Below are positions 43,998-52,892 of a DNA stretch of 64,000 nucleotides, one piece after another (within the stretch, counting starts at the first letter, position 1; the number at the start of each line of letters is the position of its first letter). The notes below the pieces were generated by a model that was not told the DNA's origin, did not search any database, and was given only the letters and a program-made list of their open reading frames with translations. A program made the translations under genes and the position numbers. Source of the stretch: Carposina sasakii (taxonomy: Eukaryota > Arthropoda > Insecta > Lepidoptera > Carposinidae); assembly GCA_014607495.2 (NCBI GenBank), contig CP053170.1, forward strand, positions 5,952,001 through 6,016,000, in the 5' to 3' direction.

Positions 43998-45418
43998 ATG
44001 TCACCGGAGTCGACGTGGGTTTTTTTCGTTCTTTGCATTGACTTTGTACTAGGTAAACGAGTGCAAGACAGCTTGGAAGCGCAGGATGCTGAGTTTGGCA
44101 GACTCGCCGAAGCATACGACGTAGACAGGAAGGGATACCATTTTAACGTGCCCGACCTCTCTTTCAATTATCAGATTAGGTATCCTAAGTATGAGGAACT
44201 GATGCAGAAGCGATTCGTAGCTTTGAATCATTACAAACACATCAATTTCGACGATATTCGAGTTTGGAAGAAGCAATCTATTGCGTATCGGCGGTCGGTG
44301 AGTTTAACTATGATTTACAACATTCCTATAGACATAACTGTGTGTCCGAAATGGTATAGCCAGACCTGCAAAATCATAAATCGGATCCCACAGCCACGCT
44401 TAGCAAAGCGGGGAGAGATGTAACAAGTTGCCAGCTTATCGCCAGAAAGAGAGTTCTTTAGTCGACTCTTACGACATGCACGGAGGAATGAGATGTCCTC
44501 TAGTGAAGCGCTGCATCACATAGGATTTTTTAATAGAAGTGAGTTTGGTAAATACAATGCTATAAATCTGTTCAGATCTATCTACAGTTTCTCTTGCCAG
44601 GAAATATCGTTTGGTGGGGTTGGTGTGATCATCGTTCGTAATCTAACTTATTTTAAATATTAGTAGATCATCAAACCTCTTATTTATTTGCAGAAGCTGT
44701 TAGAAGATCTCTTTGGCTTGGTAAGACATAAGGTACTTTTTATTTTTAACTAGTTTTGAACTACCCCAGTTATACTCTTAAGTAGGTAAATAGCATCCAC
44801 GTAGGCAGAACCTATCAATTATATTTTAGCCAATTTAAACCTCTTCTTTGAAAACCTGGTTTTCTTAGTAGGTATCTACCTCTACACATTTTCCCGGTGA
44901 GGTACATAGAAATCACCGTCCTCCTATTTCTGTGGTCCTGCTGACACAGTTTGGGTAGGTAAGACTACCTACCTTTACCTAGTTGACCTGTCTTTTATCT
45001 AGAATTTCTCTGATTTGAAATTGTGTTAGGCGTTACAATTCGGAAGTTCAAACATTCACTATGGGTGCGCCCACCACCGGGCCCTACACCCTCCACTGAC
45101 CCTCGGATCTGATAACTCATAACTGCGAAAATAGACACTTCTCTGATTTTGTCTTCCCCCGCAACTCTCTCAACCACTTATTCTACCTTATGGTTTAGCG
45201 GCCTTTGTAAAATTTTGAGTCATACATTGTTTGTTATGTTACTTTAGTAGTTATTTTTCCCATAGAAATTGCCACCAGTTCCAACCAGGGATGCCTATGA
45301 GCGGATGACACCTGATAAAGCATCTGAAAAAGCTGTGTTCGACGTACTGTTCAATGCTTGGCTGGAGAATTATTTACAAAGACAGAAACCCGGCTCCAAT
45401 TACCTACTGTTTGAATAA
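43998..45418 (+). CDS. Secreted protein, 159 aa, new-looking family, gene 1 (3 exons)
   Basis: Exons are 43998-44297 (100 codons, donor gtgagt), 44694-44720 (27 nt, KLLEDLFGL, between TTATTTGCAG and gtaaga) and 45266-45418 (50 codons plus stop, after TTTTTCCCATAG). All junctions are phase 0. The start MSPESTWVFFVLCIDFVLG is a signal peptide. The mature part has AYDVDRKGYHFNVPDLSFN, YPKYEELMQKRFVALNHYKH and DDIRVWKK in exon 1, and FDVLFNAWLENYLQRQKPG in exon 3. The same motifs occur in the neighbour at 46458, so this is a tandem duplicate. There are no cysteines in the mature part and no known domain that I recognise. Introns contain a family H repeat (44345-44535) and another repeat near 44990-45175. 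AATAAA overlaps the stop codon. Function unknown. Confidence 0.82.
44345..44535 (+). repeat. Repeat family H in intron 1 of gene 1
   Basis: It contains TAGTCGACTCTTACGACATG and CAGCCACGCTTAGCAAAGC, shared with 60950-61165 and partly 48745-48905. Confidence 0.65.
44990..45178. repeat. Repeat in intron 2 of gene 1
   Basis: TTCGGAAGTTCAAACATTCA and GCGCCCACCACCGGGCCC resemble the segment inserted in MITE A copy 1 near 3270-3320. Confidence 0.4.
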
Positions 45419-45611
45419 AGTATATTATTATGTAAGTATTTAGGTAAACTTGTGAGGTTAAAATAAAAAAAGGCTATAGTAACAATAAAAGAAAATGAAA
45501 GGAGCTAGTTCTGTGCTTTTTTATTTAACAATCCTACTGAGAATTTTACGAGTCTGGTTGAATCTGCTTATACTCTACAAAGGGGCATAAAAATTGTGAA
45601 AACTTTGACTA

Positions 45612-45780
45612 TATAAAAGCTTTTAGGCCAGGCCATGCCATAGTCAACTTTGGTGGCGTGAAAAAAGCAAAAAAGCTTAACATGAAAATTTTAATAGTTT
45701 CTGTTAGTAAAAAAGTGCAACCAGAAAAACTGTATGGAGCTCTAAAACAACTTCAGAAAAGTGCTAATCTTATGATCTAA
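45612..45780 (+). other. TATA box followed by a 32-codon open frame
   Basis: TATAAAAG (45612-45619) is a strong TATA box. Seventy bases downstream, ATG at 45682 opens MKILIVSVSKKVQPEKLYGA and ends at TAA 45778-45780. It lies between the two paralogous genes and could be a tiny gene or the decayed 5' end of another copy. No homology to the neighbours is visible. Confidence 0.25.
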
Positions 45781-46084
45781 TTGTGCATGGTGGATGAAGG
45801 AATTAAAGAAAACATTACAAAATCTCTTGTTGATCGTGATAAATTCGCAGATAATTGATTCCAAATTGAAATTTTGTATGAAAACAATTGAAAAAAATCA
45901 ATAATTCACGAACTCTTGTGATAGGTCGCTCTATAAGTATTTGGACGTTTTATGTATTCGTATAAAGGATTACGATTGGTTTTTTGCAATAAAAACGTTT
46001 TTTTATTTGTGGTACTTTTGAATTGAAGCAGCGATCTATTCACACGTCGTTGCGGGGGGCGGTATAGAAAAATCACCCGATTTT

Positions 46085-46126
46085 ATTTTTTAACCCCCGA
46101 CGCAAAAACGACGGGGGTTATAAGTT

Positions 46127-46160
<34 letters not shown>
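46085..46160. repeat. Hairpin plus (GT)n microsatellite
   Basis: AACCCCCG...CGGGGGTT forms an 8-bp perfect stem around ACGCAAAAACGA, followed by TATAAGTTTGAC and about 15 GT units; a repeat-associated microsatellite. Confidence 0.75.
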
Positions 46161-46162
<2 letters not shown>

Positions 46163-46457
46163 AAAGTTATTTTTTGCTTTTTATAGGGTTTGGATTTTAA
46201 ACCTTTTGTCATAATGATTGCGTACTTTTTTGGGTCGGGGGTTTTTTAAAATTTAATTGCTTTTGGTTTGCGATAACTCTTTTTCAGTATTATCAGCTCA
46301 TAGGTCTAGTTTGTAACCTTTGATGTGATTGGTGTAAAATCTAAACAGAGCTGTAGAAGAAAGTAAGTAGGTTAATTAATTTGTAAAATTACCATACCAT
46401 TAAAAATTGATTACTGAGCGCAATAAAATTAAAAGATTGATCAGTATTTAATCAGCC

Positions 46458-46823
46458 ATGACGGACGTTTCAGTGTTAATTTTCACCATTTTCATGCAAG
46501 TGGTGGCAACTAGAAAAATTCTTCACCACAAAAATCATCATAATCCCCACCATAATCATTATCATCATCACCGTCATAAATTTCATTTTAGGATAGGACC
46601 AGAGTATAATATGGATGAGCAAGAAGCAGGAATGTTCGAAATATTAGACAATTATGATGTGGACAAGAGGGGAACGCATTTTAATAGACCTGATCATTCG
46701 TTTAATAAGACCAAATTCTGGCCACGTTATGAGGAATATTTGCAGAAACGATTTGAGATTCTGAATCATTACAAACCGATTCAACTTGATGATATTCGAA
46801 CCTGGAAGAAATCTACGACTTAG
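46458..46823 (+). CDS. Secreted histidine-rich protein, 121 aa, paralogue of gene 1 (gene 2)
   Basis: It starts MTDVSVLIFTIFMQVVATRK (signal peptide). A histidine-rich segment (about residues 23-43; 12 of 21 are His, from CAT/CAC repeats) follows, absent in gene 1. It then has NYDVDKRGTHFNRPDHSFNK, PRYEEYLQKRFEILNHYK and DDIRTWKK, aligned almost without gaps to gene 1. The donor gtgagt at 46830 is in the same phase-0 position as in gene 1, but TAG at 46821-46823 stops translation three codons before it. The product lacks what gene 1 encodes in exons 2 and 3. Either it is a shorter working protein with possible metal binding, or the gene is decaying. Confidence 0.72.
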   Translation: MTDVSVLIFTIFMQVVATRKILHHKNHHNPHHNHYHHHRHKFHFRIGPEYNMDEQEAGMFEILDNYDVDKRGTHFNRPDHSFNKTKFWPRYEEYLQKRFEILNHYKPIQLDDIRTWKKSTT

Positions 46824-46909
46824 AGACCGGTGAGTACATTTTAAATCATGTTAGTAGTGTAATGGTGTTAGGTTTAAGTAATAGAGTTTTATCACGAACA
46901 TGGATAAAT

Positions 46910-47030
46910 GGTGTACTGGGAGTGAGCAATGAGGTGACGGATATAAGGATGAATGGAAGAAAAGTACATATTGCGCCGACCCCAAATAAATGGGAACAGG
47001 ATAGGAAGATGAAGATGATGACGAAAAACA
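46910..47030 (+). repeat. Repeat family G fragment
   Basis: GGGAGTGAGCAATGAGGTGA and CGCCGACCCCAAATAAATGG; other copies near 6400-6660 and 26100-26200. Confidence 0.6.
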
Positions 47031-47211
47031 TTGATTCACAGTTGATACATTGAAATCTGGTGAACTAGATTCATTTTCAGTCCTAGGTATATCCGCTACT
47101 GGTCTTGGTATTTTAAACCGGCTTACATGTAGGTATGTTTTAAAGCCCACGTGCAAGGAGTCGCAGTAACTAGTAGGTGGATAAAAGTTTATAATTTATA
47201 TTTACATACAT

Positions 47212-47470
47212 ACATACATATAATCACGCCTTTATCCCTTATGGCGTAAGCAGAGCACCAAGGGCCGATAGAACCACATGGTGCCACTTCTGATCAATTT
47301 TGAGGGTATAGTTGAGATGTACAAGTTCGGTTAGAGTGACAGGTGGTCAGCCCATCGCCTACAAAACACCAAAACCCTCTTGTCTCTCTACTGACTTGTA
47401 CAGTATGCCCGGGAAGCAGCTGTAGTATTATACGTTTTTTTTTCACTCCCGGAGCAGCATAGAATAATTT
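47212..47470 (-). repeat. Repeat family C, reverse copy
   Basis: ATAATCACGCCTTTATCCCT to AGCAGCTGTAGTATTATACG plus TCCCGGAGCAGCATAGAATA, matching the long copy at 13021-13275. It is in the former intron of gene 2. Confidence 0.75.
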
Positions 47471-47617
47471 ATATTTATCCATCTATTTATACCGCTTCTG
47501 GGTGCAAGAAGCTGAGTAAAGGCCTCCTCTTCACTACGCCACTATCCTCATAATTTGAAAGTATTTGTTTTTGTATTGGAATCACTTTACTTATTTACTT
47601 ACAATTTTTTTTTACAG

Positions 47618-48013
47618 TAAATGAAGAAACTCAGCTTAAAAGTATTGAAGGTAAGTCAATTATCTATTGTCATTAGAAATTAAAGACGTGGTAATTCTTG
47701 ACTTTAATAATAAAAATAGTAGAAAATTACTTCCAAAATTAAGTAACTTAGATTTTACCGAAATTCCCATCGTCCTCCATTTTCGAAATTGCTCAACGCA
47801 TTGTACTTAATAATATTTAAAGTTGCAAAATAAGTTATTTGTTCTTATTTCAGAAATTATCATCAAAGTGATATGAGGATAAAATTTGACATCTTTCTCA
47901 ATGTCTGGCTACAGAAATATTTACCTGTGATATTTACAGGGCCTAGTTTATCGACTCAAAACAATTATTTAATCATTTTTGCTATAGCTTTTTTATTTCG
48001 TATGCACAAATAG
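47618..48013 (+). pseudogene. Decayed exons 2 and 3 of gene 2
   Basis: An exon-2 counterpart lies at 47618-47650 (acceptor TTTTTTACAG, donor gtaagt), with TAA as its first in-frame codon followed by MKKLSLKVLK, compared with KLLEDLFGL in gene 1. An exon-3 counterpart begins at 47854 after TTCTTATTTCAG. In a shifted frame it encodes IKFDIFLNVWLQKYLPV, clearly related to FDVLFNAWLENYL of gene 1, and then runs open to TAG at 48011. The conserved block is out of frame with the upstream exons. The splice sites survive although coding is lost, which fits recent decay after the stop arose in exon 1. The two counterparts may still be transcribed as 3' UTR. Confidence 0.65.
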
Positions 48014-48289
48014 ACAGAATTTGATGTCCAATCTTTAATAGCAAATTGCCATATAGATGAAGATAATGTGTCGCCAAATGTTTCATACAAAATATTTAAT
48101 TCCAAATAGTTTTGTATGATAACGTTAAGAAGGTTTAATTAGCTAACTAAAATTTGATAAGTATCTATCTCTATAGGTAGTAGGACCATGGTATAGATAG
48201 GATTTTTTGACTTGTACAACTTTAAATACTTTAGTATTTATTTAATGGATGGCTCTTTGCATAAAACAACTTCTGTGCGGCTTCTGCGG

Positions 48290-48453
48290 TACGGCAATCA
48301 TCTGCGGACAAGGGGGTCTTGGTGTTTTGTAGGCTGAAGCTAATGCTATACCCTCAAAATTAGTCAGAAGTGGCAAATATGGGCCCGTGGTGCTCTGCCT
48401 ACCCCGTAAGGGATAAAGGCGTGATTATATGTATGTATGTATGTATGTACATA
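48290..48453 (+). repeat. Repeat family C, shortened copy
   Basis: GGGGGTCTTGGTGTTTTGTA to AAGGCGTGATTATATGTATG, with a long ATGT tail. Confidence 0.7.
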
Positions 48454-48744
48454 GAACCTATTATCTTTATATGGACCAAATGGATGACCTATATATCAAA
48501 GGTCGTCGACTTTGTGATGGCCAACTCATTTCATCTCAAATTTTCCCATACGTGTATGTGGAGCCCGTTATTTTCTAAAGAATCGCTCACAATAGAATGA
48601 TATGCCCGTAACTAGTGGTCATACGGTGACACACTCGGCTTACGTCAATGTGTATGTTTGTCTGTTGGTCTCCATTGCTGTGGGCCGTAGGAGGTATTAT
48701 ACAGATATTTTTGTATGGCGACTACATTCGATATAGTCATACAT

Positions 48745-48905
48745 ACATTAATTACGCAAGTACCCAAAATGGGGTGGCCAGAACTGGTAGGATCACGAAA
48801 GGATACCAAAGCTACGTTCAGCATAGCAGAGCCAGTTGTAAAAGTTGCTAGCTCATGGCCTGAGGGGGCGCGTCTAAGTTTCTTAGTCGACTCTTAAGAA
48901 GATGC
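48745..48905 (+). repeat. Repeat family H, diverged copy
   Basis: TTAGTCGACTCTTAAGAAGA and CATAGCAGAGCCAGTTGTAA align with the copy at 60950. The rest of 48460-49780 shows no gene. Confidence 0.5.
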
Positions 48906-49782
48906 AGTGCGTTGCGGATATCTATCTATGAGAATCACGAACTACATCGTTAGCTCCTGACGAGTAGCGTTGAGAGAAGATTAGATGGTTTTGTTCTGAG
49001 CTAAAATTACCCCCTTGGGCTAAAGTACCCCGATCGGTAATCTATACCTATTCAGCAAGTGATCTATATAACATACCGTATGCCAGTGTTTTTTAGTTAT
49101 AAAAACATGTGCCCAAGTAAAAAAATGACCAAAATGCTCGCTGTTACTTAGGCCAAAGAATCAGCATAGCCATCCACACGGCAACGCAGCCAGCATTTTG
49201 GGCACGATACCTGATAAGGTAGATCGGCTGACCATCCTGTAAAAATTAGGATGGTCAACCGACCTCCCATAGGTACGCCATGCCCATAGCCCTAAGTAGT
49301 TTATTCCTAAATTTTATATGATCTGGTTGTGAATAAATCTATGCCCAGTAAATAAAATTGTGAGCAATGGAGAACCGCAGCAAACGGGGATATATCTGCT
49401 TGTCGAGAAATCCTTAAGAATAGTCTGAAGATAATAGAATTAGAGGTGATACGAGAGAGTGTCCCACGGGCGGGCACAATACGACAGATTGCCCACAATT
49501 GGGTAATAAGGTAACTGTACGCATTGTCGATGAGGTTTCTCTTTGCGGTATATAAGTGACAATTTGACGTATATAGCTAAATTGAATGGCACAATTTAAA
49601 AACAGAAGGTGAATTTCGTAGGATTACTAACTTTGTAGTCCCTTATAAAAACCCAGTAAGAGGTCAGGTGGTTGCTTGTGGAATTTTGCTCCAAAAAGTG
49701 CTGTCCGAGTAATGATATTCTACAGATTTAAGGCTCCGGACAGGAAAATGTTATTAAAAAGTACGAAAAGGGAATGTACAAA

Positions 49783-50190
49783 ATAAATATATTATTTATT
49801 TATTTATTTACACGGACTTGACGGCATTACAGTAAAACCAAGATACCGTCAAGTTTATAGGTAAAATAAAATAAAAAGTAGACAAAACGAACAAACAGAA
49901 AAACAGTAGATATATGTAAAAAAAAACAGTGATAAAAAATAATAATAATAATAAAAACACGAATTAATACATAATTGAGCTAATCCGCACACTATCGGTC
50001 ATCTCGCAAAATCTCATACACTCTGCACAAACACTCCTCCATCTATCAGCAAACAAATCACACTCCGGTGCTGACGTCAGAAGCGCATTCAGCAGGGTCA
50101 GAGCACGAACTAATGGAGAGTTCCTATGCGACACCGTGCGCGCCTGAGGAGCAGCTAGGAGGTGACGGCTGCGGGGTCTGATATAGTGCT
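49783..50190 (-). mobile_element. 5'-truncated non-LTR retrotransposon (LINE) 3' end
   Basis: On the minus strand it holds the last 72 codons of an ORF (49964-50182), a 3' UTR with a CTTGACGG...CCGTCAAG hairpin (49817-49853) and a (AAAT)n tail at the lowest coordinates. Confidence 0.7.
49964..50182 (-). pseudogene. LINE ORF C-terminal fragment
   Basis: The fragment reads SRHLLAAPQARTVSHRNSPL, then ALTLLNALLTSAPECDLFAD and RWRSVCAECMRFCE to a stop. The pattern (basic, then SPLxRALxLLN, then DLFxDRW) is what I expect of the extreme C-terminus of insect LINE proteins. It is 5'-truncated by incomplete reverse transcription and cannot function. Confidence 0.6.
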
Positions 50191-50505
50191 TTTATACGTA
50201 TGAAATGGCCTTAGCGTCGAATTTAACTTGGATGGCTGGTCAAAGGAAAATAATCGATTCCATACAATCTGTCATATTATCAATGTAACAATAATAAGCA
50301 AAATTCGACAGACCACCAGCCATTCTGACGTTAGCTAAGTATAATTCCAACAGGTAAAAGAAACAGGAATCTAAACAAATCCCAAATAAATTAAGGCTTG
50401 TAAAACAGACGTTTTGTGGAAATTCTTAAGAAATTCGATAGGTAATCTTCCAGGCGCCACTGGACATGGTGTAATGTGTGATGGTCTAAGGTCAGTAGGA
50501 CCTTA

Positions 50506-50936
50506 AGGGTGCCTTTCCACCGGAGATGTGCTATGCAGCTATGATGCGAAGATATGAAATCTACGCTACGATAATATGTGACCGTTTCCATCAATACTAA
50601 GCTATGTAGCTGTGCGAGGAAGATGCGCCGCCGCTACTGTACTGGTACTCTGCTCTGCAAATAGCTCCACCACTCGCGACATAGCAGGCATCCATAGCAC
50701 GCATCCATAGCACGCATCCATAGCACGCATCCATAGCACGCATCCATAGCACGCATCCATAGCACGCATCCATAGCACACATCCATAGCACGCATCCTTC
50801 CATATAAAAAAACATATCTTAGTTGAATCCGTCTTCACCAGTGTAAGCTATGTGTACCAATGAATATTATGATTGCTGGATATCAAACGCATCCATAGCA
50901 ACGTAGTATAGCACATCTCTGGTGTAAAAGCACCCT
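50506..50936. mobile_element. MITE with internal 13-bp tandem array
   Basis: The ends AGGGTGCCTTTCCACCGGAG and (reverse complement of right) AGGGTGCTTTTACACCAGAG continue into ATGTGCTAT-rich arms. The target duplication is unclear. Inner sequence repeats motifs of the arms. Confidence 0.7.
50688..50797. repeat. 13-bp tandem repeat, ~8.5 copies
   Basis: The unit GCATCCATAGCAC is almost perfectly repeated. It produces overlapping minus-strand open frames with a 13-residue period (GCVLWMRAMDACY), which are artefacts. Confidence 0.92.
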
Positions 50937-50939
50937 AAT

Positions 50940-52340
50940 TGTTGAAACTGCTCACGTGTCTATAGATAAGGCTAAACACACATACTCCAGAGATGAATCC
51001 AACATCCATTAGATAGAGTTAACAGTGTTATAGAAGTGAACAACACATTAAAAAATATAATAAACCCTATTGCACAAAAAATACGTATTAAATTGAAAAA
51101 GGAAAAAATGCAAGTTAGGCTGTCTTTATTGCTAAGACTGATAAACATATAAGAAAGTAACAAATCGAATAATTACAAAGATAATATATTGTGCTTTTCT
51201 CTAACTTAGATCTCTGCTATAGCATCGGTATCTCTATCGCGTTGGATTTTTTGTTTTTGATGTTGTCGATCAGCAATTTTATCCAAAAATAAGTAGGTAC
51301 TACAGAAAGAAATAAAATAATATTACACGTCTAGTCTACAACATTGAAAGCTCCATATGGCTCGTGCGCGCCAGATAATGGCGACATTCTGAGAGCCTGT
51401 GCCGGCGCAGATAACCTAAAACGTTTTGTGAACACATCTAGATAAATTTCTTGTCTCGAATTGTTTATGGCACGACGATGTCTGTATTACAGTTCAGGTA
51501 TAATATTGTAGCATTCTTTATACGTATGCATTGTATGTTTGTTTTAGTTTATCTGTGATGTTCGGTGTATCTTATTAAATTCAAGTTTGTGCTATCCACC
51601 GGCTATAATATAATAAGTAATCTTATCACTATGTAAAATACAAAATTAGAATTTATACCTAAATTACCAAATAATTAATATTAGTCTCGATAGAGATTTC
51701 CTTAATAACATCACTTATTTATTCGGCCCATGCCCATAGATTATAATTTATACCAATAAACGTGACACACGCATGTACATTGTAGATACGTAATTAAGTA
51801 TTTAATTATTTAATTATCTGCGAATTTTGACCACCCTTCGGGTAACTCCACTTAACAATAAACCTGTCAATTAAGTCACATATTCATCATTACCATCAAC
51901 TATCTCAACCATATCGCATTGTCCACTACTTTCGTTGGCGTTTAGCATTGCAAATCAGTTAATATAATCGTAATGTATCATCATAACAAAATAATAATAA
52001 CGATTAATGAGGTATGGATTCCGTGCGTTGACTCCTAGCCTAAACTCGATGTAAAGCGTGCATTAGATTTATAAACCTTTGGATGCAACGATATTGTCTT
52101 TGTTACCGGGAAATATATATATAAATGGATTTATTAGCGTTCGCTGCACTTTAAAATTGAGAATGCTTTTACTTTCTTACGTTTTCATTGTATGCTCTCC
52201 ATCTGCTATTTGTACTTACATGAACGTATTTTCATACATTTTACACATTTTTTGCGTCAAGAGGTATATTATGCTTACGAAGTTAGTTGGACTGTACTAT
52301 TAGAATAAGATAAGATTAGAATACAATCTATATGATAATT
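50940..52340. other. Intergenic, AT-rich, no gene seen
   Basis: An open frame at 52079-52303 (74 codons, hydrophobic) has no splice or family support. Confidence 0.4.
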
Positions 52341-52344
52341 ATGC

Positions 52345-52640
52345 TCAATTTTCACCCACCATTGAGACGTGCCGCGTGGTACCGGCAGAGTAGAGTTTAT
52401 ACCACTCCTGCCTGCCCGTGGGTATCGTACGAGGCGATTTAGGGTTTCCGAGAGGTGGGTAGCAGCGCCTCCCGTACTGACAACATAGTCCAAAAATCAC
52501 ATTGCGTTCACAAACCCGCTTGCCCAGCGTAGTGATTATGGGCAAAACCCCCCTGTGGCCCCCCTGTGGCAGTAGCCTTGTTGCGTGCTCTGGGGGAGGC
52601 TTACGTCCAGCAGTGGACTGCAATAGGCTAAAGAAGAAGA
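52345..52640 (-). repeat. Repeat family D, reverse copy
   Basis: GGTACCGGCAGAGTAGAGTT to CCAGCAGTGGACTGCAATAG, followed by GCTAAAGAAGAAGA. Confidence 0.75.
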
Positions 52641-52892
52641 TTGAGACCTAAAATATAAAGAAAGTGCCCTCTTGTAGAAGCAACTGAATACTATAATTGA
52701 AAAAAGTGTAATTTTTGAGGTAAGTTATCATCCTATCAGGTCATTCTATCAGGCGCTAAACTAACAACTTGATATTACCCTCTTCTGTCCCTGCTATACT
52801 AAAGGTGGCAGTGGAACCTCCGCAATTCTTTCTGGCTACCCCATTTCGGGGACAGACAGCCGTGTCTATACTCGTATGTACTAGCATGTGTA

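Noticed and set aside
43998..44423. Single-exon 141-aa reading of gene 1
   Set aside because: Codons after 44297 read through a GT donor into intron repeat family H, and the paralogue has the same donor position; the spliced model recovers the conserved exon 3 block.
50597..50838. Two overlapping minus-strand frames rich in Cys-Tyr-Gly and Trp-Met repeats
   Set aside because: They are translations of a 13-bp tandem repeat inside a MITE; all frames are open because the unit lacks stops.
50506..50936. piggyBac-type MITE with TTAA duplication
   Set aside because: The left flank reads TTAA but the right end is followed by AATT, so the TTAA target is not duplicated.
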